64,000 bases of DNA from Fischerella sp. PCC 9605 (GTDB lineage: Bacteria; Cyanobacteriota; Cyanobacteriia; Cyanobacteriales; Nostocaceae), in NCBI RefSeq assembly GCF_000517105.1, contig NZ_KI912148.1, forward strand, positions 2,065,812 through 2,129,811, written 5' to 3'. This document shows positions 1 to 7,801 of this stretch, one piece after another. Each line of letters begins with the position of its first letter. The first letter of the stretch is position 1. The notes under the pieces were generated by a model. That model ran no database searches. It was not told the origin of the DNA and saw only the letters and a list, made by a program, of their open reading frames with translations. The position numbers and the translations under genes were made by a program.

Positions 1-66
1 GGGCAGGAACTGTCCTCTATACACGCGGAGTCGCCTAGCTCTACCCCATGCGGAAGTATGCGGCAA

Positions 67-390
67 CTAGGGGCGTTGAGGCGTGAGAAACTCCGGGTTC
101 AGCGAAGCAACCCGGAGTAGTTCATTTCGCTCTAGTTCTGCCAACTCGTTCACAATTGGATCGTAGTAGGGCAGCAATTCTAACCTCGTCTGTAAAACGT
201 GTTGATTGATGCGGGCATCGAGTTCTTGAATTTGACGTAAATTGCTGATATAAAGCAGATGTTGCTCGGAGTCAACAGCTTGTGATTTAGGCCACAAAAA
301 CAACAACAGCAACACTGCCCCTGTTGGCAGCAGATAACCGCTCACAGCAGTTAGGAATTTACCAAGACGTAGACGTGCAGGTAATAACAT
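67..390 (-). pseudogene. Truncated N-terminus of a membrane sensor protein (DAHL-like)
   Basis: The reading frame starts best at 390 and gives about 107 residues: a basic N-terminus, one hydrophobic segment (about residues 12-33), then a charged helical stretch (NLRQIQELDARINQHVLQ) that resembles the start of the double all-helical ligand-binding (DAHL) sensor region found at the front of cyanobacterial histidine kinases and GGDEF proteins. The similarity ends after ELAELER, where a 9-bp perfect hairpin (91-117) begins, and the frame stops soon after. No kinase or output domain follows inside the window. I infer a gene cut off by a repeat insertion. The family assignment is from memory of the motif only. 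It lies just downstream of the cytochrome peroxidase on the same strand. Confidence 0.4.
91..117. repeat. 9-bp perfect inverted repeat at the truncation point
   Basis: CTCCGGGTT and AACCCGGAG flank a 9-base loop. It sits where the sensor-like frame loses family similarity, so it may be the inserted small repeat that truncated it. Confidence 0.55.
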
Positions 391-537
391 TTTGGGGGGA
401 GTGGAGGAGTGGAGGAGTGGGGGAGTGGGGGAGTGGGAGAGAAAATAATTCAAAATTCAAAACTAAGAATCTTTTTGAATGCGTGACTTTTGACTTGTTA
501 CGCCACTAACTACTAACCACTAACCACTAACTACTAA

Positions 538-1581
538 CTACTTTAGATTCGACACTGGATGTTCTCTCGTCAGTGTCGCGAGGAACTGGGCAATCAAGTC
601 GGTGTCTTTGTCAGAGAGCGATCGCCCCAACTGGTATTTTGCCATCACTGTAATTGCCTTCTCTAATGTCTTAGCTGTGCCATCGTGAAAGTAGGGTGCT
701 GTTAGTGCAACATTGCGGAGGCTGGGCACTCGAAAGACAAACATATCTGCCTCAGCCTGGGTGACGTTATAGCGTCCTAAATCGGCTTTCGTAACATTGC
801 CGCGATCGCGAAAGTAATCGCCCATAATGCCGAATTTTTGGAAGAGATTGCCTCCCACATTCATCCCTTGATGACAGCTGACGCAGCCGTAAGCTTTAAA
901 CAGTCGATAGCCCTCTTTTTCTGTGCTAGTGAGGGCCCCTTTATTCCCGCGCAAGTACCGATCAAAGCGCGAGTTGGGAGTATATAGCGATCGCACATAG
1001 GTGGCGATCGCATCCTTGACGTTTGCTGCGGTCAATCCATCGGCATAGTTTTGAGTAAAGGCCTGTGTATATTCGGTCGCTTGTTGCAATTTTTGCATCA
1101 AAAGCTGCCATTGGATTCCCATGAGTGTGGGATTTTGGATCACTTCTTCTGTAAGGTTTTCCAGTGTCTTAAATCTGCCATTCCAATTGAAGCGGGCATT
1201 AAATGCTGCATTGTAAACGGTTGGTGCATTAATGTTACCAATTGCACCGTTGACTCCTATCGAAAAAGCCTTGTCATCCGCTCCTCCTTTGCTGAGATGA
1301 TGGCAACTAAGACAGGAAATTCGATTATCTGCCGAAAGACGCAGATCGCCAAAAAGTTTCTTGCCTAAAGCAACCTTGTTTTGATTGAGGTAAATCTTCT
1401 GCGGAATCGGTTGAATTGGCTCGTCTACTGAAATAATTTCTTGCTGCCTTTGGACAGTTACAGTCATCTGTTTGGGGGTTTGGATTTGCTGCCACCAAAT
1501 TGCAGCCAATATTGCCAGGATTACCAATGCAACCAGAGACACCTGTCGTAAAATCCGTCGATTGAGCAACGAGAATTTCAT
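538..1581 (-). CDS. Di-heme cytochrome c peroxidase (CcpA/MauG family)
   Basis: About 347 residues from the start at 1581; the open frame extends upstream to 1683. The protein opens with a basic stretch and one membrane anchor or signal (LVALVILAILAAIWW). Two c-type heme sites are visible: CLSCHH around residue 92 and CVSCHQ around residue 232, the spacing typical of bacterial di-heme peroxidases. The motif YFHDGTAKTLEKA near the C-terminus is also characteristic of the family. These periplasmic enzymes reduce hydrogen peroxide with electrons from small c-type cytochromes or, in the MauG branch, oxidise other substrates. I chose the 1581 start because the extra upstream residues are unlike the family. 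It is apparently single, with a decayed sensor gene downstream. Confidence 0.85.
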   Translation of the reverse strand: MKFSLLNRRILRQVSLVALVILAILAAIWWQQIQTPKQMTVTVQRQQEIISVDEPIQPIPQKIYLNQNKVALGKKLFGDLRLSADNRISCLSCHHLSKGGADDKAFSIGVNGAIGNINAPTVYNAAFNARFNWNGRFKTLENLTEEVIQNPTLMGIQWQLLMQKLQQATEYTQAFTQNYADGLTAANVKDAIATYVRSLYTPNSRFDRYLRGNKGALTSTEKEGYRLFKAYGCVSCHQGMNVGGNLFQKFGIMGDYFRDRGNVTKADLGRYNVTQAEADMFVFRVPSLRNVALTAPYFHDGTAKTLEKAITVMAKYQLGRSLSDKDTDLIAQFLATLTREHPVSNLK

Positions 1582-1840
1582 AGGACGTTTCTGATACATT
1601 TGCTTTTTCCAATTGAGTACATACAGCATTCCTGAATCAATTAGGATTAGGTTATTCCAGGAGCAGGCAACTTGATTACTCATGGGATTGCTCGCAAACT
1701 AAGCTCGACTTTATCCATTTTTACGAAACGCTCAAGCTAACGCTAAAACCTTTGTAGGGCGGTAATTTGACTTTTTCTCATTTTGCTCCCTAAGTTACTA
1801 ATGCTCACAACTATTTCAGTGCCTCAACGTCGGCTAGTGC

Positions 1841-2527
1841 TTAGCCGCTCTGTCCGATCGGTCGAACGATAATCTCGTTGACATCCACATCTTCTGGCTG
1901 CTCGATCGCAAAAGCAATGGCACGGGCGATCGCATCGGCTGGAATAATTGCCTCGCGGAATCCCTCCACCCACTGCGCCGCTTCAGCATCGGTGGTAGTG
2001 CTGGCGAGTTCAGATTGGGTCGTTCCGGGCGAAATCACCGTGACTCGGATATCCGTCGATTCTTGCCGCAGTCCCTCGGAGATTGCCCAGACTGCAAACT
2101 TGGTGGCACAGTAAACAGCAGCATTGGGAAAAACGGTATGTCCGCCGATCGAGGATAGATTCACAAACTGTCCCGATTGTTGCTGCTTGAAGATGGGCAG
2201 GGCAGCAGCAATGCCGTGGAGTACGCCACGAATGTTCACATCAATCGTGCGGTTCCATTCATCGATCTTCAACACCTCTAGCTTAGAGAGCGGCATTACG
2301 CCTGCATTGTTCACCATCACATCAAGGCGACCAAACCGATCTTTTGCAAACTCTACAAAGGCTTGCATCTGTTCGAGGCTAGTCACATCAAGGGCGCGAT
2401 ATTCTGCTACGCCGCCTTTGTCGCGGATTTCGGATGCGATCGCTTCGAGTCGCTCGGTGCGCCGTGCCCCCAACACAACCCGTAAACCCTTGTGAGCGAG
2501 TAATTTAGCGGTGGCTTCACCAATGCC
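1841..2527 (-). pseudogene. SDR oxidoreductase lacking its extreme N-terminus
   Basis: Encodes most of a classical short-chain dehydrogenase. The frame can be read from GIGEATAKLL (about 2527) through LGARRTERLEAI, the NNAG motif, the catalytic tyrosine motif YCATKFA and the C-terminal EIIVRP. What is missing is the start codon region and the first half of the TGASSGIG cofactor loop: upstream of GIG the frame runs directly into a different SDR remnant. An ATG-started product from 2476 would lack the NAD(P)-binding glycine loop and so should not fold as an active Rossmann enzyme. I read it as the 3' part of a mosaic pseudogene formed by recombination at the conserved glycine loop. Confidence 0.7.
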
Positions 2528-2690
2528 GTCTGCTTCACTTGTTAGATCTGAATGGACATATCAGCATTCAGCGCCAGTCTCGCGAATTAGCCTGGCAGTT
2601 TCTTACATAGCTGCATCACGTCTGCCTGAGAATACTACTGTTGCTCCGGCAGCACCCAGGGCGATCGCGCCCGGATTGAGTAAGCAGACT
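2528..2690 (-). pseudogene. Internal fragment of a second SDR with two stops
   Basis: On the minus strand this stretch reads AIALGAAGATVVFSGRR, then ETARLIRETGAEC, then YVHSDLTSEAD, with in-frame stops separating the three pieces. This is the early part of a glucose-dehydrogenase-like SDR. It joins in frame to the GIGEAT of the downstream SDR piece, so two different SDR genes meet exactly at the glycine-rich motif. HIP1 is present in it. No product expected. Confidence 0.65.
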
Positions 2691-3016
2691 CAGCTCAGAC
2701 CGCTCTGACTAAGGGCTGCCTCGGCAGCAATCCGATCGTCACCAGCATTGTGCACCACAATATCGATATGTCCATACAGTTCTTTAGTCTTGGCAAAGAG
2801 CGCTTCTATCTCTGCCAATTTGGACATGTCGCCACCAAGAGCGATCGCCTCACCTCCAGCTTGCTCAATTTCTTCAACAACTGCTTGAGCTTTAGCGACC
2901 TGTGAAGCATAGTTCACGATCGCGGTTGCCCCTGCCGTAGCCAGAGTGAGAGCGATAGCCCGACCAATGCCGCGAGAAGTACCAGTGATAATAGCAACCT
3001 TTCCTTTAAGACTCAT
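2690..3016 (-). pseudogene. N-terminal fragment of a third SDR
   Basis: 108 residues beginning MSLKGKVAIITGTSRGIGRAIAL, a complete cofactor-binding start of a FabG-like SDR, continuing to IDIVVHNAG around residue 90. After NAG the similarity ends (DDRIAAEAALSQSGLS, stop). The catalytic Ser-Tyr-Lys half is absent. The sequence before the start (minus strand, around 3020-3030) contains GGAGATG, a plausible ribosome site, so a short product could be made, but it cannot be an active dehydrogenase. With the two pieces downstream it forms a three-part SDR ruin. Confidence 0.65.
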
Positions 3017-3243
3017 AGCTCAAACATCTCCTGGATTTCAAACATGTGTTAGATTCCACTCAATCTGTTTTGGGTAGTGTTTTAGATGTTTTGGTTAAGA
3101 CTCCTGAAACGTTCAACATGTAAACCCAAGAGGCAAAGAGCAACAAATCTAGAACACCACCGTTCTATCTACCTGAAGCGTACTGAGTTCTGATGCTTGA
3201 CTTCTTTCAGATTCTTATGGCAGTTTGTCAGATTCTTATGGGG

Positions 3244-3357
3244 TTAGCGAATCTGCTTGGGTGTCATTCCGATGAATCGCTTAAACTGCTGCGTCAAATG
3301 ACTTTGGCTGGAGAAACCTACTTGTAAGGCAATGTCTGCGATCGCCAAAGCAGCATG
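3244..3357 (-). pseudogene. AraC-family regulator, C-terminal helix-turn-helix remnant
   Basis: Minus-strand translation gives IADIALQVGFSSQSHLTQQF followed by KRFIGMTPKQIR and a stop at 3244. This is the second helix-turn-helix of an AraC/XylS regulator, including the diagnostic GFSSQSHLTQQFKR and G-TP-Q motifs. Only about 38 residues remain. The upstream end coincides with the beginning of an AraC N-terminal fragment on the opposite strand. Confidence 0.7.
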
Positions 3358-3663
3358 ACGATCAAGACACTAAACCATGAAACCGCGATCTGCGCTTATC
3401 CTAGCCCAGAGGCTTCGCCATCACAGCAGCGCTTCGCGATCGACAAATGTGAAGAACTGGCGGCACTGGTCGCTCGGCACACTGACGGTAAGGGAGGCGG
3501 TGCCCATGCGACCGCGATCGATCCCTTAGTCTTCGTGCGAAAAGACGATACTTGCACAGAAATACAGGAGTTCTGCGAAGCGCTTCTCGCCATTGTGGTG
3601 CAGGGCAAAAAAAAGTGTCGATCGATGAGGAAACCTTTCACTATGGCATCGCTATGCGCGTTC
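3355..3663 (+). pseudogene. AraC-type regulator N-terminal domain remnant, frameshifted
   Basis: Residues reading IDKCEELAALVARHTDGKGG, then PLVFVRKDDT and EALLAIVVQGKK, match the N-terminal effector domain that precedes the HTH in one AraC branch (AraC_N). At a run of eight A (about 3607-3614) the frame is lost; in another frame the expected continuation KKVSIDEETFHYG follows. There is no HTH downstream. I infer a single-base slip in the A-run plus loss of the 3' half. The HTH half of an AraC gene lies next to it in opposite orientation, consistent with a local inversion. Confidence 0.55.
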
Positions 3664-3741
3664 TGGACTCTAATAATGAAATCAAGCACTTGCAATGTTT
3701 TTTAAAAGTTGAATGCGATGATTGCGATCGCTCACCCAAAC

Positions 3742-3769
3742 AAAAAACCCCGGCATTAAGTACCGAGGG
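3742..3769 (-). terminator. Rho-independent terminator of psb34
   Basis: On the minus strand a G+C stem (CCCTCGGTA / TGCCGGGG with one bulge, five-base loop) is followed by TTTTTT. It begins about 53 bases after the psb34 stop. Confidence 0.75.
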
Positions 3770-3821
3770 AATTAGGAGAAATCCAAATGTCGATGAGATA
3801 TATAGCCAGAAGCAGAAAATC

Positions 3822-3992
3822 TTAGCTAACACTAAAAGCAACCAAAACTAGAGTAGTGACAATTAAAGTAGCAAAAATACCTTGGATAACGTATTTGCGT
3901 TGTTGCCAAATTGCAGGGTACTCAGCATAGTACATCTTGGGTTCAGCTGCATAGTTGTTGAGAACGCCGTCTTCGTTAACTGTTGTATACAT
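3822..3992 (-). CDS. psb34: Photosystem II assembly protein Psb34 (ssl1498 family)
   Basis: A 56-residue gene. The product starts MYTTVNEDGVLNNYAAEPKM, continues with YYAEYPAIWQQRKYV and ends in a single transmembrane helix (IFATLIVTTLVLVAFSV). This is the small light-harvesting-like protein family ssl1498, now called Psb34, a one-helix thylakoid protein that binds photosystem II assembly intermediates around CP47. Length and the N-terminal MYTTVNE signature fit the family well. A terminator follows at 3742-3769, so it is monocistronic. It is the only clearly intact ordinary gene in an otherwise decayed stretch and is good evidence for a cyanobacterial host. Confidence 0.88.
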   Translation of the reverse strand: MYTTVNEDGVLNNYAAEPKMYYAEYPAIWQQRKYVIQGIFATLIVTTLVLVAFSVS

Positions 3993-3998
3993 AGCTTG

Positions 3999-4672
3999 TT
4001 TCCTCTATTTGTTGAATTATGTAAATAAATATAACAATATTGTTACGAAAGGTCAACATCACTTGACAACAAAGGGCTGATAACGTTAATAAGACTCACT
4101 TATCAAGAATGAGGGAGTCAGGCGATCGCTCCCCACACAACTTCACAACAAAAGCGATCGCACAATTGGCGACATCTAACCAGAAGCCGTCCCAACTTCA
4201 TCCGAAGCTGTATGTTACACAAGGACTATCAACTTCCTGGGTCGGTTGGAATGAATTACAGAAAGTCAAGCGTGATATGCGTCGAGCATATAGGTAATCA
4301 GTAACAAAGCGCTTCGCGCACACGAAAAAGCGCACGAATTACTCAATCCCACACAAAAGCGCTTCGCGCACTCTTAGCGATCATCATCTGGTAAATACAA
4401 AGCCCTACTATCAGTCGCTCGGGTGTGGAGGTACATTTAGGTAATCGCGATCAAGCTATAACAAGCGTGTTTTCTGTAGTAAGTGATGGGCGATCGCTTA
4501 TTGCTCCCGCACTTCTAGCCCCAAGCAACAAAAATCTGCTAAGGCAGTGACTGTCATGCCACTAACCCCATCGGTCTAGCGGGTGCTGCCATCCGAATTC
4601 GTCTTAGATTAGAAAAGCGATCGCGCGGATGCGGACTCTGGTTTTTCTGATGCAGGCAATTGCAACCAAATC
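3999..4672. other. Intergenic stretch with short repeats, no gene seen
   Basis: Several HIP1 sites and repeated AAAGCGCTTCGCGCAC words (about 4305-4320 and 4356-4371) are present. A 62-codon open frame at 4109-4297 shows no family features and is rich in HIP1-derived codons. I see no convincing gene. Confidence 0.5.
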
Positions 4673-5003
4673 TTATTTAACTTGTAAAACTCTGTCAAGC
4701 CTATCGTTGGCTTCCTTAGCAAGCTGAGCGCATCGCACACGCTTCAGCCATTCCCTCAGCAGCGGTAACTGCACCATCATTCGCTTTTTCTGTAAGCAGA
4801 AATCCAGCGCCAACTAAGCTCATGAAAGTAGAAACTGCGGCAGCAAATAGGGCAAGATTGAAACTTTGGCGTGCTAAGTGCACACGTTCTTTGACAATTT
4901 TTTGATTGAAACTAATTCCTTCCACGAAACTGCGATCACCCCCTATCACCCCAATCCCCCCAACACCCCATCCCCCACAACCTCGCCAACTGAGCGATCG
5001 CAC
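4673..5003 (-). pseudogene. TRADD-N-associated two-TM membrane protein, frameshifted
   Basis: The segment KERVHLARQSFNLALFAAAV followed by STFMSLVGAGFLLTEKANDGAVTAAEG matches the two-helix membrane domain that accompanies TRADD-N-like domains in cyanobacterial signalling/conflict proteins (consensus: helix, LVG.G.LL, G.VTAAGG). About residue 85 the frame runs to a stop, but another frame continues with AQLAKEANDRLDRVLQVK and a stop at 4673, the expected C-terminal helix. So a small frameshifting change near 4737 splits the gene. The N-terminal 20 residues are low-complexity glycine-rich and probably not native. Family call is by eye; function of such proteins is inferred from association only. 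Confidence 0.5.
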
Positions 5004-5131
5004 TCTGCCAAGTTGATGTCTGGGGCAATGTGTAACGTTATAAGTGCTGATAAACTTTACTTTTTCTACTTAATTTGTTGGGGTGCGATCGCTCTTAGTA
5101 CATCATTACTTTAATCAGGCGATCGCGCTAT

Positions 5132-5336
5132 TCAATCATCAGGAAACTGCCAAGCAGAAATACGTTCTACATCTTTGCTGTCGCATTTGACATACGTAGC
5201 TTTGGCACTTGAATCCATCTATTCATAGCCACACCCCACGACAATGGCAGAAAATATTATTGCGGTTGGCATCTTTGATACCCTGATGCCATTGGTGTAG
5301 TTGCGACTGATTGGAGAAAGGAAAATTATCGGACAT
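5132..5336 (-). pseudogene. Small zinc-ribbon protein, decayed
   Basis: Minus strand from ATG at 5336 reads MSDNFPFSNQSQLHQWHQGI, KDANRNNIFCHCRG; after a one-base shift the ribbon continues CGYE, stop codon, MDSSAKATYVKCDSKDVERI, SAWQFPDD, stop at 5132. The pattern CHC-CGYE-x-KC is a small zinc ribbon. One expected ribbon cysteine appears to have become Tyr (YVKC). The gene thus carries a frameshift, an internal stop and a lost ligand. I recall similar small cyanobacterial proteins ending WQFPDD but cannot name a function. Confidence 0.45.
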
Positions 5337-5466
5337 TTCAGTAGGGCTTTATTGCATCAAATAAAAGTCTACTCAAGTAATTGCCCTCATTTATCCCAGT
5401 TTTCCTTTGCTTATGGGGAAACTGAGCGATCGCCGATCTACGCCTATTTAAATGCTTAAATCACTC

Positions 5467-5613
5467 AGGACTTACGCAACTGGCACAGGCGATCGCTAAA
5501 TTTAAGTACATATGTATTGCATGACTGACGCAACTTCCCATGTTTATCGCCTAGTTGCTTGGCGTGTGGGGCGGTTACACCGCGCCATTGCTTGTGACAC
5601 TTGCGTAAGTCCT
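5467..5613. mobile_element. 147-bp MITE-like element
   Basis: Ends are perfect 13-bp inverted repeats, AGGACTTACGCAA and TTGCGTAAGTCCT. There is no coding capacity. I could not see a convincing target duplication. Inverted ends of this type are common on small non-autonomous elements of cyanobacteria. Confidence 0.65.
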
Positions 5614-5799
5614 TTAAGAAGTAAAAAGTAAAAAGAAAATTCCCATAAATAAATGATGTTGTTGGCGAATTCGTAAGGGGTTATACCCACAGTTATAGAT
5701 GGTTGATTAATTTGATAAATGTGTGCAGTGTTTTGAAATGATAGTGAGTATGGGCTGAAAAGAAGTCGCAGATTGCGGAAATATCGAGGGGCAAAAAGA

Positions 5800-6645
5800 A
5801 TGACACTTCATCCAACGGAAGTATGGGTAATACCAGAAGAAACAGCAAGAATTGCCAGAGCCGCTTTTCCCAAAGGGAATGTTTACATGAAGATGCAGGA
5901 TGGTTTGGGACAGTTGTACTTTGACAGTGAACTGCTGAGTTTGTTCCGGTGTGATTGTGGCCAGCCAGCCTATTCACCAGCCAAATTAGCCCTGATTAGT
6001 ATCATGCAATTTGCGGAAGGGCTAACAGACCGACAAGCAGCAGAGGCGGTGCGCTCTCGAATTGATTGGAAATATGCCTTGGGGCTAGAAATTACGGATA
6101 GTGGCTTTGATTATTCAGTATTGAGCGAATTTCGAGGACGACTACTTAGGGGAGGGAGGGAAAATCAACTGCTAGATAGCATACTAAGTCACTTTAAGGA
6201 ACAAGGTTGGATTAAAACCAGAGGTAAAGCACGGACAGACTCCACCCATATAGTGGGGGCAATTCGTCAATTGAATCGGCTAGAGTGTGTGGGAGAAACT
6301 TTAAGACATGCGTTGAATGAGTTAGCTGCCTTCGCACCGGAATGGCTTAGGAGGCAGGTGAGTCAAGATTGGTTCGACAGGTATAGTGTTCGATTTGAGC
6401 AATACCGTCTGCCCAAAACTAAAGCCGAGCAACAAGAGTTGGCGCGTCTTATTGGTAGCGATGGACGCCAATTGTTGGCGGCAGTGGATCAAAGTGATGC
6501 TCCAGTTGGATTAGGACAATTAAGTGCGGTAGAAATCCTGCGACAAGTTTGGATGCAACAATATGACCTCCAAGATGAACACAACCGTCTGGAGAACATC
6601 TGCCGATTTACCACCCAATCAACTCCTAATTCAATCACCCTATGA
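5800..6645 (+). CDS. IS1182-family transposase, N-terminal part (DUF772)
   Basis: Start chosen at ATG 5800, since the upstream codons are unlike the family. The domain includes MKMQDGLGQLYFDSELLSLF, the DUF772-type LISIMQFAEGLTDRQAAEAV region and the first catalytic aspartate in KARTDSTHIVG (about residue 147). It stops shortly after LRQVWMQQYDLQDEHN, where family similarity passes to another frame. Its partner begins at 6563 in the +1-shifted frame, so the two pieces overlap by 83 bases. The result is either a frameshift mutation or a programmed frameshift. Confidence 0.85.
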   Translation: MTLHPTEVWVIPEETARIARAAFPKGNVYMKMQDGLGQLYFDSELLSLFRCDCGQPAYSPAKLALISIMQFAEGLTDRQAAEAVRSRIDWKYALGLEITDSGFDYSVLSEFRGRLLRGGRENQLLDSILSHFKEQGWIKTRGKARTDSTHIVGAIRQLNRLECVGETLRHALNELAAFAPEWLRRQVSQDWFDRYSVRFEQYRLPKTKAEQQELARLIGSDGRQLLAAVDQSDAPVGLGQLSAVEILRQVWMQQYDLQDEHNRLENICRFTTQSTPNSITL

Positions 6646-7459
6646 CACAGAAGCTCGTAATCGCACCAAAAGGGATACAAACTGGACAGGTTATGCAGTA
6701 CATCTGAGTGAAACCTGTGATGAAGATCTACCTTGCTTAATTACCAATGTTGAGACGACACCTGCTACCACCTTTGATGGGGCAATGACACAAGTGATTC
6801 ATCAGGCTCTAGATTCAAAAGACCTATTGCCCTCTAAGCATTTTGTTGACACTGCCTATGTAGATTCTGAGCATTTGGTTACTAGTCAGATTGACTATAA
6901 CATTGACTTGATTGGACCTGCTCGAGTGGACACTTGTTGGCAAGCTCAAAGCAATCATGGTTTTGACCTCAAGAGTTTTGCTATTGATTGGCAAGCTCAA
7001 AAGGTAACCTGTCCTGTCGGCAACACCAATGTTGCTTGGCGTCCTAAAACAGATGAGCGCGGTAATCAAGTCATTCAGGTGCGTTTTGCAGCCTCTGATT
7101 GCAAAGTCTGTCCGTTGCGCTCCCAATGTACTCGTGCCAAAAATGCTCCGCGTCTGCTCAAACTCAGACCGCTTCTTCACCACGAAGCTTTGCAAACGGC
7201 CCGAAAGCGACAAGCCACAAGCGAGTTTAAACAGCAATATCAACAACGGGCTGGGGTCGAAGGCCTCTTCTCTCAAGCAAGTCTGAGATTTGAACTACGT
7301 CGCAGTCGCTACATTGGCAGAGCGAAAACCCACTTACAACACATCTTAATCGCTGTTGCCATGAACTTAACACGATTGGTTAGTTGGTTGCAGGGAGTAC
7401 CTAAAACCAAGACCCGTCAGTCTCGTTTTGTAGCACTTGCTCCCACTGCTTGTGCTTAA
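6563..7459 (+). CDS. IS1182-family transposase, C-terminal part (DDE)
   Basis: Continues the transposase from about VWRTSADLPPNQLLIQSPYD with the second catalytic aspartate in VDTAYVDSEH and the glutamate in RAGVEGLFSQ. A zinc-finger-like CPVGN...CKVCPLRSQC insert lies between them, as in the DDE_Tnp_1_6 domain of IS1182 elements. Translation from 6563 alone would lack the first aspartate, so a functional enzyme needs a +1 (or -2) shift in the region 6577-6590. It ends 95 bases before the right inverted repeat. Confidence 0.85.
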   Translation: MTSKMNTTVWRTSADLPPNQLLIQSPYDTEARNRTKRDTNWTGYAVHLSETCDEDLPCLITNVETTPATTFDGAMTQVIHQALDSKDLLPSKHFVDTAYVDSEHLVTSQIDYNIDLIGPARVDTCWQAQSNHGFDLKSFAIDWQAQKVTCPVGNTNVAWRPKTDERGNQVIQVRFAASDCKVCPLRSQCTRAKNAPRLLKLRPLLHHEALQTARKRQATSEFKQQYQQRAGVEGLFSQASLRFELRRSRYIGRAKTHLQHILIAVAMNLTRLVSWLQGVPKTKTRQSRFVALAPTACA

Positions 7460-7554
7460 GAGAGTTTACGATCGCCAATCTCACAAAGTGTAATCTCACT
7501 GACAGATAATCACCAGACTGGTAACACCCCCTGTTAATTCGCCAACAACATCAT

Positions 7555-7801
7555 AAATTGAGGGGCTTGTGACCATTTTTCTTATTCTTTATGAGTGACT
7601 TTTAACTTTTAACTTTTAACTTTTTACTTCTTAACATTTTTCTTATTCTTTATGAGTGCCTTTTAACTTTTTACTTTTGCCTTGTTCGGTCACTAAACTG
7701 TAGAATAAGATTACAAATTGAGTATATTAGCCCACCATAAGCAGTTTAATAAAATTTGCATGGTTCTCAATGACGAGAACGCTCCAAAGAGGGCAAAAAG
7801 G
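7555..7801. other. AT-rich intergenic repeats
   Basis: Two imperfect copies of TTTTTCTTATTCTTTATGAG with runs of ACTTTTA occur around 7575-7680. No gene seen. The stretch supplies the upstream region of the molybdoenzyme gene. Confidence 0.5.

Larger units (their letters stand above)
5653..7554 (+). mobile_element. IS1182-type insertion sequence (about 1.9 kb)
   Basis: Bounded by 19-bp perfect terminal inverted repeats, ATGATGTTGTTGGCGAATT at 5653-5671 and its complement at 7536-7554. It encloses one transposase gene read in two frames. A clean target duplication is not obvious. The flanks on both sides carry AT-rich repeats of the AAAAGTAAAAAG type in inverted orientation. Confidence 0.8.

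Noticed and set aside
4109-4297. 62-codon open frame
   Set aside because: Built from HIP1 and repeat words, with no recognisable domain or ribosome site.
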